The translations under genes were made by a program, and so were the position numbers. From the NCBI RefSeq assembly GCF_001439805.1, contig NZ_JYLK01000019.1:1-64000 (forward strand): a DNA stretch of 64,000 nt. The letters run 5' to 3'. The notes beneath the pieces were generated by a model. The model was not told where the DNA came from. It worked only from the letters and a program-made list of their open reading frames with translations, and ran no database searches. Source of the stretch: Pseudomonas trivialis. GTDB lineage: Bacteria > Pseudomonadota > Gammaproteobacteria > Pseudomonadales > Pseudomonadaceae. Position 1 is the stretch's first letter, and the number at the start of each line of letters is the position of its first letter. This document shows positions 53,601 through 61,189 of this stretch, piece after piece.

Positions 53601-54256
53601 TGGAGGGCTTGCCCAAGCGCCATGACCTTTGGGTTGTCGAGCAACTTCTGCAATGCCAGGGCAGGGTCTTCCAGATCATCGAGTGTCACTGAACTGCCAA
53701 TCAATAAATAATCCAGGACACCCTTGTCAGTGGGCAACGGTAAGCCCGGCAGACCTGTCTTGTTGGAAAACAGGAATTGAGCGATGCGGTGCTGGTCAGT
53801 GCGCGACATGGGTCTCGGCCAGGACAGTCCTCCACCCCAATCACGCAGAAGAGGCACTGAGGCTCTTTTCTCCAATACGTCTGCCAGCTTTTTGGCTTCA
53901 CTGACATTCTGCGGCAAGTCATAGCCCAGGTCCGTAATGACGGTAGCCAGGTTAGGAGCGGCGGACGTCAACGTGTGGGAGGAGCCTACAAAGGGCACCA
54001 GCACATCGTTGTTCAACTGGTATGAAAATTTGTGATCAACCCAGGTTGTCAGGCCTCGAAGCTTATCGGCAAGGCTGAACATATCCTGTTGGTCCGCGAG
54101 CAGTTGCCGCACGGTTTTGACAGTGGGCGTCGACACTGCAGGCGAAGGGTTACGGGGAGCGGGATTCGCCATTACCGCACCAGCATTGTTTGCGACATGT
54201 TCAGGTTCCCCGGTGGAAAGGTTCATGGTTCGATGCGATACGCTGGTGATGCTCAT
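50690..54256 (-). CDS. Large multidomain toxin with C58 (YopT/AvrPphB-like) peptidase core
   Basis: This 1188-residue protein has no signal peptide. Residues 1-480 are helical and unassigned. About 520-600 holds FEYGEVKFFHTNDYKIAHDL and GEVNVYEIDSRTGTIEKQNY. About 690-810 is hydrophobic (FFLNLIPFRSAIKNFLQGNT; AVKFLGAAAIEFLNPVGGLG), resembling membrane-insertion segments. A cysteine-protease-like triad follows: Cys1011 (SNGECAALV), His1098 (TQNHGLLAGAML) and Asp1118 (FFFDPNFG), the spacing and context of peptidase C58 effectors. The protein ends soon after. A paralogue lies at 61190-64000. Target and delivery route are unknown; no secretion genes adjoin. Domain call moderately sure. Confidence 0.7.
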   Translation of the reverse strand: MSITSVSHRTMNLSTGEPEHVANNAGAVMANPAPRNPSPAVSTPTVKTVRQLLADQQDMFSLADKLRGLTTWVDHKFSYQLNNDVLVPFVGSSHTLTSAAPNLATVITDLGYDLPQNVSEAKKLADVLEKRASVPLLRDWGGGLSWPRPMSRTDQHRIAQFLFSNKTGLPGLPLPTDKGVLDYLLIGSSVTLDDLEDPALALQKLLDNPKVMALGQALQAHLGGVSSDTSIYDYILTAIHLRLDQESSVRKTRNKIAHFDLLHPKHWGLAPSQVVSELSRHLVDKGRATPISTKLATHLLLATRAPHFLVKDIPGSVRVGSAMWTQLTIAAARIEAQTPGRVQNMTYAEVIAQAEPMATDTYANQLAQRNALSDWAVANGVLKPSETEHSAAEIQQAKTAYNDQLNALVKSSSLLETPVPSRKDIALEYLKAEFPHVDPSVFAIKNLQIRNQNALRVYAAHLTRRSMLDIVMEGEPLDKHHVWVTPDTRIPIASFNTYLKTKKHTEVTTLFDTHYEAAMKSLGDGHHEFVKQLVSNLPLADRKNFEYGEVKFFHTNDYKIAHDLTSPLELVNRARTMHVKTTLNGEVNVYEIDSRTGTIEKQNYLIQKFSEPYSTNKMDSRDANIITRRSVLNPYKGARDSETTEQPVTAQPPDSYRSRRTDFIADMYVKALALDGEDLLNHARGITSFDKGRALGSVIDEFFLNLIPFRSAIKNFLQGNTLDGVGDLAIDAFGLLTLGAGKAAQAVKVFGKGMSGLNAAAKATKAVKFLGAAAIEFLNPVGGLGDVLVGGAKLIGRGFAKGADAVAALRGASGSYDVLKAASKNDRIVATGTFKLADEVVEGGAVFENRKWYLLDPVTGPYGTALADFKPVTVAANGEINGNWINWLTAVVAPTPRTPNISDVLKGTLARARTNDLAAFNRGYDAGKIENIPGYYTSMNVSDLKELAISPGRTPEEIGSLAKVIETRMTRNSLEGARVFSEQIAASGGKTTLMPQNFYLSQGDLASNGECAALVNSMALAIQNGRQQTLIDNFFKASIKSSDPRIAAFRKQLNDMHQIVRSNFHGVQAVSQMSHIDISAALSRATPPYMMKIATQNHGLLAGAMLNSNKQKEWFFFDPNFGLATFASEAAMQHGIEACLNSGKTAGTLSPVAIIGGKPQFNVSLFNDSDFLMTVPYNNPYALFNAAL

Positions 54257-54530
54257 TTGGAATACCTTGGTATGTCAGAAAGACGCCTTCCCGTTGGATC
54301 CTCCCTGTTCCTGAGGCGTAGTCCTGAGTGCCAGATCCATGTCAGACGTTCCAACTTCGCTGTGGCCATCTGTAATCAAAGTTGTAAATGAGCTGACGAA
54401 ACGGGCGATGAGCAGTGTGATATTTATGCATCGAGTCAGTCGTCTCGCATCAAATCAGCGCACAAACATAGCCTCGGCACATGATATTCGGGCAAACTCC
54501 CGGGTTTTCCGTATTGGCCAAGGCATGCCC

Positions 54531-57500
54531 ATGACTCCTGCGTCATCCGTCGATGAAAAGAGCTTCCGTACCCTGTTGGGCCGAAACGTCGCACTCCCTT
54601 TAAGTGTCGGCGTGCTCAGCGCGGTGTTTTTCGTCTGCCTGATCACTTATTTGTTGTCAGTGATCCAGTGGGTGGAACACACCGACAGAGTCATCAACAA
54701 CCTCAATGAATCGTCGAAACTCACGGTGGACCTGGAAACGGGCCTGCGCGGCTTCCTGATCACCGGCGACGAGCATTTTCTTGACCCGTACGAAGTGGCC
54801 AAGCCACGCATCATTGGCGACCTGCGTAATTTGCAGGAGCTGGTGGCGGATAACCCGCAGCAGGTGGACCGCCTCAAACGCCTGGAGGCGATGCAGGGCG
54901 AGTGGAACACGTACGCCCAGTCGATGATCGACCTGCAGCGCACCAGCGGTGATTACCGCTCGGCGGTCAAGGCTGGCCGGGGCAAGGGGCTCACCGACGC
55001 GATTCGCCAGGAATATGCGGATGCGGTGGCGATGGAGCAGCAGTTCCGGATCGCGCGCAACAAGGACGTCACCCGCACCACCATTGTCAGCGTTGCGCTG
55101 TACCTGGCGTTCGTATTGGGTCTGAGCGGTTTTCTCGCCTATATCGGCCGAAGAAATTTAGTCGCGCTATCAGATAGTTATAGTGCAAACCTCGCGTCCC
55201 AACAGAAGATTGCACGGCGTCTTGAGCAACAGGCCTGGCTGCGCAACGGCCAGACCGAACTGGCCGAGCAGGTCCTCGGCCAACTGACCCTGAACATGCT
55301 GGGCCGCAATATCCTGCAGTTCTTCGCTCAATACATGGGCTCTGCCGTGGCCGCGTTGTACGTGCGTCAGGAGCACGGCGGTCTCAAGCGTGTGGCCACT
55401 TATGGTTTCTCACGCGAGCAGGAACAGCTGGAACAGTCGATCTACAGCGACGAAGGCATCGTTGGGCAGGCTGCCCAGCTTGATCGCCTGATTCGCCTGG
55501 ACGATGTGCCGGTGGATTACTTCAAGGTCAGCTCCGGGCTGGGCGAGGGCTCGACGCGCAGCGTACTGGTGGTGCCGACCAGCGACGAGGACCGTGTCAA
55601 CGGTGTGATCGAACTGGGTTTCCTGCGCCCCCTGGATGAACGCGATGTCGAGTTGCTGGAACTGATCGCCGGCAATATCGGCACCTCCATCGAAGCCGCG
55701 CGCTACCGTCAGCGCCTGCAGGAAGTGCTCGCCGAGACCCAGCAGCTCAACGAAGAGCTGCAAGTGCAGCAGGAAGAACTCAAGACCGCCAACGAAGAAC
55801 TCGAAGAGCAGTCACGCATCCTCAAGGAATCCCAGGCCCACCTGGAAACCCAGCAGGCGGAGCTGGAGCAGACCAATGAGCAGTTGGCCGAACAGACCCA
55901 GACCCTGTCCGAACAGCGCGACGCCATGGACCGCAAGAACATCGAACTCAACCAGGCCCAGCTTGAGCTCGAAGACCGCGCCGACGAATTGCAGCGTTCG
56001 AGCAAATACAAGTCAGAATTCCTCGCCAACATGTCCCATGAGCTGCGCACGCCGCTCAACAGCTCACTGATCCTGGCCAAGTTGCTGGCCGAGAACCCTC
56101 AGGACAACCTCAGTGCCGAGCAGGTCAAGTTTGCCGAGTCGATCTATTCGGCCGGCAACGACCTGCTGAACCTGATCAACGACATTCTGGATATCTCCAA
56201 GGTTGAAGCCGGCAAGCTTGAGGTTCGTCCGGAAACGTCCAGTGTGGCGCGTTTGGTCGAGGGTTTGCGCGGGATGTTCGAGCCGCTGGCCGCCGACCGC
56301 AAGCTGGGTTTTCAGGTGGATGTACAGCCCGGTGCGCCGGCCATGCTGTTCACCGACCGCCAGCGCCTGGAACAGATCCTCAAGAATCTGCTGTCCAACG
56401 CGGTCAAGTTCACAGAGCAGGGCGAAGTCAGCCTGTCGGTATCGCGCGCGCAGGACGCGGGTATTGCCTTTACCGTGCGCGATTCGGGCATCGGCATTGC
56501 GCCGGACCAGCAGGAAAGCATCTTCGAAGCCTTCCGCCAGGCCGACGGCACCACCAACCGCCGCTACGGCGGCACCGGCCTGGGTCTGTCGATTTCCCGC
56601 GACCTGGCCGCGTTGCTCGGCGGCTATATCAGCGTGACCAGCGAGCCGGGCAAGGGCAGCGTGTTCACCCTGGTATTGCCCGAGCACTACGAGGAGCGCG
56701 AAGCCGATGCGCCGTTGGCAGAGCAACCGCGCCAGACGTTGGCCGCCGCGCCTGTGTCGGTCAAGGTTTCACCGCTGCCCGTGGCCGACACCAGCCAGAT
56801 TCCGCGCTTTGCCGACGACCGCGACAAGGCGCCGTTCACCACGCGCTGCATTCTGGTAGTGGAAGATGAGCCCAATTTTGCGCGCATCCTCTTCGACCTG
56901 GCCCATGAACTGGGCTATCACTGCCTGGTGGCCCATGGCGCGGACGAAGGCTACAGCCTGGCGGCAGAACTCGTTCCCGACGCCATCCTGCTCGACATGC
57001 GCCTGCCGGACCATTCCGGTCTCACCGTGCTGCAGCGCCTCAAGCAGAACGCCGGCACCCGCCACATCCCGGTGCACGTGATTTCCGTGGAAGACCGCGT
57101 TGAAGCGGCGATGCACATGGGCGCCATCGGCTATGCGGTCAAACCCACCACCCGTGAAGAGCTCAAGGATGTGTTCGCGCGTCTGGAGGCCAAGCTGACG
57201 CAGAAGGTCAAGCGCGTGCTGCTGGTGGAAGACGACGACCTGCAACGCGACAGCATTGCCCGCCTGATCGGCGACGACGACATCGAGATCACCGCTGTGG
57301 GCTTCGCTCAGCAAGCACTGGACCTGCTGCGCGACCACGTCTATGACTGCATGATCATCGACCTCAAGCTGCCGGACATGCTCGGCAACGAGCTGCTCAA
57401 GCGCATGGCCACCGAAGATATCTGTTCATTCCCGCCGGTGATCGTCTACACCGGGCGCAACCTGACCCGCGATGAAGAAGCCGAACTGCGCAAGTATTCG

Positions 57501-58025
57501 CGCTCGATCATCATCAAGGGCGCCCGCTCGCCGGAGCGCCTGCTGGACGAGGTCACACTCTTTCTGCACAAAGTCGAATCCCAGCTGTCCCATGAGCGCC
57601 AGACCATGCTCAAGACCGCACGCAGCCGCGACAAGGTGTTCGAGGGCCGCAAGATCCTGCTGGTGGACGATGATGTACGCAACATTTTCGCCCTCACCAG
57701 CGCGCTTGAACACAAGGGCGCTGTGGTGGTGATCGGGCGAAACGGTCGTGAAGCCATCGAAAGACTCAATGAAGTCGAAGACATCGACCTGGTGCTGATG
57801 GACGTGATGATGCCGGAGATGGACGGTTACGAGGCCACCGCGTTGATCCGCCAGGACCCGCGCTGGAAGAAGTTGCCGATTATTGCGGTCACCGCCAAGG
57901 CCATGAAAGACGATCAGGAGCGCTGCCTCGCGGCGGGCTCCAACGATTACCTGGCCAAACCGATTGACCTGGACCGTCTGTTCTCGTTGATTCGCGTGTG
58001 GCTGCCGAAGATGGAACGCATTTAA
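54531..58025 (+). CDS. CHASE3-GAF hybrid sensor histidine kinase with three receivers
   Basis: This protein of about 1164 residues starts at ATG 54531, with AAGG 7 bases upstream; longer frames lack conserved sequence. Order: helix (about 22-46), periplasmic CHASE3 domain (GLRGFLITGDEHFLDPY), helix (about 185-206), GAF domain (about 260-385), Gln/Glu-rich coiled coil, HisKA with His503 (NMSHELRTPLN), HATPase (N and G boxes, GTGLGLSI), then receivers near 772, 897 and 1042. It phosphorylates itself and probably its own receivers in response to an unknown stress signal. It begins a five-gene operon and is divergent from the large toxin gene, about 270 bases away. Confidence 0.93.
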   Translation: MTPASSVDEKSFRTLLGRNVALPLSVGVLSAVFFVCLITYLLSVIQWVEHTDRVINNLNESSKLTVDLETGLRGFLITGDEHFLDPYEVAKPRIIGDLRNLQELVADNPQQVDRLKRLEAMQGEWNTYAQSMIDLQRTSGDYRSAVKAGRGKGLTDAIRQEYADAVAMEQQFRIARNKDVTRTTIVSVALYLAFVLGLSGFLAYIGRRNLVALSDSYSANLASQQKIARRLEQQAWLRNGQTELAEQVLGQLTLNMLGRNILQFFAQYMGSAVAALYVRQEHGGLKRVATYGFSREQEQLEQSIYSDEGIVGQAAQLDRLIRLDDVPVDYFKVSSGLGEGSTRSVLVVPTSDEDRVNGVIELGFLRPLDERDVELLELIAGNIGTSIEAARYRQRLQEVLAETQQLNEELQVQQEELKTANEELEEQSRILKESQAHLETQQAELEQTNEQLAEQTQTLSEQRDAMDRKNIELNQAQLELEDRADELQRSSKYKSEFLANMSHELRTPLNSSLILAKLLAENPQDNLSAEQVKFAESIYSAGNDLLNLINDILDISKVEAGKLEVRPETSSVARLVEGLRGMFEPLAADRKLGFQVDVQPGAPAMLFTDRQRLEQILKNLLSNAVKFTEQGEVSLSVSRAQDAGIAFTVRDSGIGIAPDQQESIFEAFRQADGTTNRRYGGTGLGLSISRDLAALLGGYISVTSEPGKGSVFTLVLPEHYEEREADAPLAEQPRQTLAAAPVSVKVSPLPVADTSQIPRFADDRDKAPFTTRCILVVEDEPNFARILFDLAHELGYHCLVAHGADEGYSLAAELVPDAILLDMRLPDHSGLTVLQRLKQNAGTRHIPVHVISVEDRVEAAMHMGAIGYAVKPTTREELKDVFARLEAKLTQKVKRVLLVEDDDLQRDSIARLIGDDDIEITAVGFAQQALDLLRDHVYDCMIIDLKLPDMLGNELLKRMATEDICSFPPVIVYTGRNLTRDEEAELRKYSRSIIIKGARSPERLLDEVTLFLHKVESQLSHERQTMLKTARSRDKVFEGRKILLVDDDVRNIFALTSALEHKGAVVVIGRNGREAIERLNEVEDIDLVLMDVMMPEMDGYEATALIRQDPRWKKLPIIAVTAKAMKDDQERCLAAGSNDYLAKPIDLDRLFSLIRVWLPKMERI

Positions 58026-58856
58026 GTGGAGCGCAGTTTCTTGGACAAAAGCAGCGACATTGAGCTGCGCCTGTTGATTGAGGCGATTTACCTCAAGTAC
58101 AGCTACGACTTTCGCGATTACTCGGGCGCGTCGGTCAAGCGCCGTGTGGCCCATGCGTTGCGTCAGTTCGACTGTGCGACCATCTCGGCGCTGCAGGAGC
58201 GGGTGCTGCACGATCCGTCGGCGTTCATGCAACTGCTGCAATTTCTGACGATCCCGGTGAGCGAGATGTTTCGCGACCCTTCGCACTTTCTCGCAATCCG
58301 CCAGGAAGTGGTGCCGCTGCTCAAGACCTACCCGTCGATCAAGATCTGGATCGCCGGCTGCAGCACGGGGGAGGAGGTGTACTCGATGGCGATCCTGCTG
58401 CGTGAAGAAGGCTTGCTGGAACGCACGATCATCTACGCCACCGATATCAACCCGGCGTCGCTGGACAAGGCCAAGCAGGGCATTTTTTCCCTGGAGAACG
58501 TGCGGGCCTACACCGCCAACTATCAACAGGCCGGCGGCCAGTGCTCATTTGCCGATTACTACACCGCAGCCTACGATTACGCGATCTTCGACAAGACACT
58601 GCGTGAGAATGTGACCTTTGCCGATCACAGTTTGGCGACCGATAGTGTATTCTCCGAAACTCAATTAATTTCGTGTCGTAACGTATTGATTTATTTCAAT
58701 AAAAAATTACAGGATCGTGCATTCGGATTGTTTCATGAGTCACTGTGTCATCGCGGCTTCCTGGTGCTGGGCAGCAAGGAAACCCTGGATTTTTCCGCCT
58801 ACAGCAAGCAATTCGAACCGCTGGTCAAACAGGAACGGATCTACCGCAAATCATGA
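58026..58856 (+). CDS. CheR-type protein-glutamate methyltransferase
   Basis: This 276-residue protein starts at GTG directly after the kinase stop (no gap). The N-terminal helical domain has YDFRDYSGASVKRRVAHALR. The SAM-binding domain has IAGCSTGEEVYSMAILLREE, YATDINPASLDKAKQGIF and LISCRNVLIYFNKKLQDRAF. Classic CheR methylates chemoreceptors, but no receptor gene is in the window. In such kinase operons the substrate may be the sensor kinase itself (inference). Its stop overlaps cheB as ATGA. Confidence 0.93.
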   Translation: MERSFLDKSSDIELRLLIEAIYLKYSYDFRDYSGASVKRRVAHALRQFDCATISALQERVLHDPSAFMQLLQFLTIPVSEMFRDPSHFLAIRQEVVPLLKTYPSIKIWIAGCSTGEEVYSMAILLREEGLLERTIIYATDINPASLDKAKQGIFSLENVRAYTANYQQAGGQCSFADYYTAAYDYAIFDKTLRENVTFADHSLATDSVFSETQLISCRNVLIYFNKKLQDRAFGLFHESLCHRGFLVLGSKETLDFSAYSKQFEPLVKQERIYRKS

Positions 58857-59452
58857 ATGACGCCGCAGCCAACCCGATTCGCGGGATTGAAGCCATCGTC
58901 GTCGGCGCGTCCGCCGGCGGTGTCGAGGCGTTGCTGAGCATTTTTGGCGTACTGCCCACCGACTTCGGCCTGCCTATCATTGCCGTACTGCATTTGCCGG
59001 ACGAGCGCCGCAGCCAGTTGGCCGAAGTGTTCGCGCGGCGCTTGCGCATCCCGGTAAAAGAAGCGCGGGACAAAGAACTGATCGAGGCAGGGACCCTGTA
59101 TTTTGCCGGACCCGGCTATCACCTTTCCGTGGAGCAGGACCTCAGCCTGTCCCTGAGCCAGGAAGACCGCGTGCACCATTCCCGGCCGGCCATCGATTAC
59201 CTGTTTGCCTCGGCTGCCGACGCTTACGGCGCCGGCCTGCTGGCGATCCTCCTTACCGGCGCCAACCAGGACGGCGCGCGCGGGCTCGCCCATGTCAAGC
59301 AATCGGGCGGCACCACCGTCGTTCAGGACCCCGCGGAGGCACGCATCGCCGTGATGCCGCTGGCGGCACTGGCCTTGCACACACCTGATCATATTCTGAC
59401 TCTGGGCCGAATCGGTTCATTGCTGGCTTCCCTGGAATCTTCCCCATGTTAA
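58853..59452 (+). CDS. CheB-type methylesterase domain without receiver
   Basis: This 199-residue protein has catalytic Ser20 (GASAGG), His47 (AVLHLPDE) and Asp140 (GANQDGA), the CheB triad. The N-terminal receiver of canonical CheB is missing, so it cannot be switched by direct phosphorylation. ATG 58853 overlaps the cheR stop, and its own stop overlaps the next gene by 7 bases. Together with CheR it could set a methylation state on an unidentified sensor. Confidence 0.93.
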   Translation: MNDAAANPIRGIEAIVVGASAGGVEALLSIFGVLPTDFGLPIIAVLHLPDERRSQLAEVFARRLRIPVKEARDKELIEAGTLYFAGPGYHLSVEQDLSLSLSQEDRVHHSRPAIDYLFASAADAYGAGLLAILLTGANQDGARGLAHVKQSGGTTVVQDPAEARIAVMPLAALALHTPDHILTLGRIGSLLASLESSPC

Positions 59453-60639
59453 GTACCGTCCAGGCCAAACTGCTGATCGTCGACGATCTGCCGGAAAACC
59501 TGCTGGCCCTCGAAGCGCTGATCAAGCGCGAGGATCGGCAGGTCTACAAGGCATTGAGCGCTGATGAGGCCTTGTCCCTGTTGCTCGAGCACGAGTTCGC
59601 CATGGCGATCCTCGATGTACAGATGCCCGGCATGAACGGCTTCGAGCTGGCCGAGTTGATGCGCGGCACCGAAAAGACCAAAAACATCCCGATTGTGTTC
59701 GTCAGCGCCGCCGGCCGTGAGCTGAACTACGCGTTCAAGGGCTACGAAAGCGGCGCCGTGGACTTCCTGCACAAACCGCTGGATATCCACGCGGTGAAGA
59801 GCAAGGTCAATGTGTTCGTCGACCTTTATCGCCAGAGCAAGGCGATGAAGCTGCAAGTCGAAGCCCTGGAGCGCAGCCGCCGCGAGCAGGAACTGCTGCT
59901 GACGCGCCTGCAGGCCACCCAGGCGGAGCTGGAGCAGGCCGTGCGCATGCGCGATGACTTCATGTCGATCGTCGCCCACGAAGTGCGTACGCCCCTTAAC
60001 GGCCTGATCCTGGAAACCCAACTGCGCAAGATGCACCTGGCCCGGGACAACGCTGCGGCGTTCACCCTGGACAAGATGCACGCGATGGTTGACCGCGACG
60101 AGCGGCAGATCCGCAGCCTGATTCGGCTGATCGAAGACATGCTCGATGTGTCGCGTATACGCACCGGCAAACTGTCGATCCGTCCTGCGCATTTTGATCT
60201 GGCGCACCTCGTGAGCAACCTGGTGAACAATTTTGCGCCACAGGTGACTGCCGCCGAGTCGTCCATGCAACTGGAGGTCGAAGGGCCGGTTGAGGGCCAT
60301 TGGGACGAGTTTCGCATTGAGCAGGTGATCAACAATCTGCTGACCAACGCGTTGCGCTACGGTGCCAGGAGCCCGGTGCACGTGCGCGTGTATGCCGAGC
60401 ATGGCGAGGCGCGCGTGGAGGTGCGCGACCACGGCATTGGTATCAGCGAAGAGAACCAGAAGCGCATCTTCCAGCAGTTCGAGCGCGTGTCGGCCAGTCA
60501 CGCAGCGGCCGGATTGGGCCTCGGGTTGTTCATTTCCGAGCAGATCGTGGCGGCCCATGGCGGCACCATCGAGGTCGAGAGCCGGATAGGCGAGGGCGCC
60601 TTGTTTCGGGTGTGCCTGCCCCTGCAGGCCGCACCCTGA
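59446..60639 (+). CDS. Response regulator-histidine kinase fusion
   Basis: This 397-residue cytoplasmic protein has an N-terminal receiver (Asp57 in AILDVQMPGMNG, Lys in HKPLD), a coiled coil, HisKA with His178 (SIVAHEVRTPLN) and HATPase (NNLLTNALRYG, DHGIGISEEN, GLGLGLFISEQIV). It has no sensor domain, so it is presumably driven by phosphotransfer to its receiver, perhaps from the first kinase of the operon. It overlaps the cheB end by 7 bases. Confidence 0.92.
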   Translation: MLSTVQAKLLIVDDLPENLLALEALIKREDRQVYKALSADEALSLLLEHEFAMAILDVQMPGMNGFELAELMRGTEKTKNIPIVFVSAAGRELNYAFKGYESGAVDFLHKPLDIHAVKSKVNVFVDLYRQSKAMKLQVEALERSRREQELLLTRLQATQAELEQAVRMRDDFMSIVAHEVRTPLNGLILETQLRKMHLARDNAAAFTLDKMHAMVDRDERQIRSLIRLIEDMLDVSRIRTGKLSIRPAHFDLAHLVSNLVNNFAPQVTAAESSMQLEVEGPVEGHWDEFRIEQVINNLLTNALRYGARSPVHVRVYAEHGEARVEVRDHGIGISEENQKRIFQQFERVSASHAAAGLGLGLFISEQIVAAHGGTIEVESRIGEGALFRVCLPLQAAP

Positions 60640-60717
60640 AATCAATCGTCAGCTCAACGCAACCTCTGCTTGACCCCATGGTCGTAATTGCAGCAATTGA
60701 CCGGACATAGGCTTCCC

Positions 60718-61095
60718 ATGAGTGAAGATGCACAAGATGTCGTACTGATCGTCGAGGATGACGAATCCATTATGTTTGTGCTGGGTGAATACCTGGCAGG
60801 CCTGGGTTATCGGGTATTGAAGGCCGTCAACGGAAAAGAGGCGTTTGAAATTCTCGCGACCAAGCCGCACCTGGACCTGATGGTCACCGACTACCGCCTG
60901 CCCGGTGGCATCTCCGGGGTGCAGATCGCCGAGCCCGCTCTGAGGGTACGGCCGGAATTGAAGGTTATCTTCATCAGCGGTTACCCGCAGGAAATCCTCG
61001 ACTGCGACAGTCCGATCACGCGCAATGCGCCGATCCTGGCCAAGCCGTTTGATCTGGATACGCTGCAGGAGCATATCCAGCGGTTGTTGGCGTAA
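60718..61095 (+). CDS. Single-domain response regulator
   Basis: This 125-residue receiver has acidic pocket EDDE (13-16), phosphoacceptor Asp58 (MVTDYRLPGG), IFISGYPQE and LAKPFD. It has no output domain. It closes the signalling operon, 78 bases after the second kinase, and a strong inverted repeat follows. It resembles the receiver at 50052 and may be an alternative phosphate sink or carrier. Confidence 0.92.
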   Translation: MSEDAQDVVLIVEDDESIMFVLGEYLAGLGYRVLKAVNGKEAFEILATKPHLDLMVTDYRLPGGISGVQIAEPALRVRPELKVIFISGYPQEILDCDSPITRNAPILAKPFDLDTLQEHIQRLLA

Positions 61096-61110
61096 TCGTT
61101 GATGGGGCAG

Positions 61111-61140
61111 CAACTCAGATGAATCCGTCCATCTGAGTTG
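61111..61140 (+). terminator. Perfect inverted repeat ending the signalling operon
   Basis: CAACTCAGATG and CATCTGAGTTG form an 11-bp stem around AATCCGTC, 15 bases after the last stop. There is no T-run on the plus strand, so it is a weak terminator, an mRNA 3' end stabiliser or a factor-dependent end. It lies between convergent operon and toxin gene ends. Confidence 0.5.
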
Positions 61141-61189
61141 AACGTGTGGTCCCGTATACACCGCAAGCGATATCAAACGTCACTCATAG

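Noticed and set aside
54339..54530. Longer start for the hybrid kinase
   Set aside because: No conserved sequence or ribosome site; ATG 54531 has AAGG at the right distance and sits just before the first helix.
59449..60645. 398-codon minus-strand frame opposite the second kinase
   Set aside because: The plus strand encodes an intact receiver-kinase; the minus frame is an antisense artefact.
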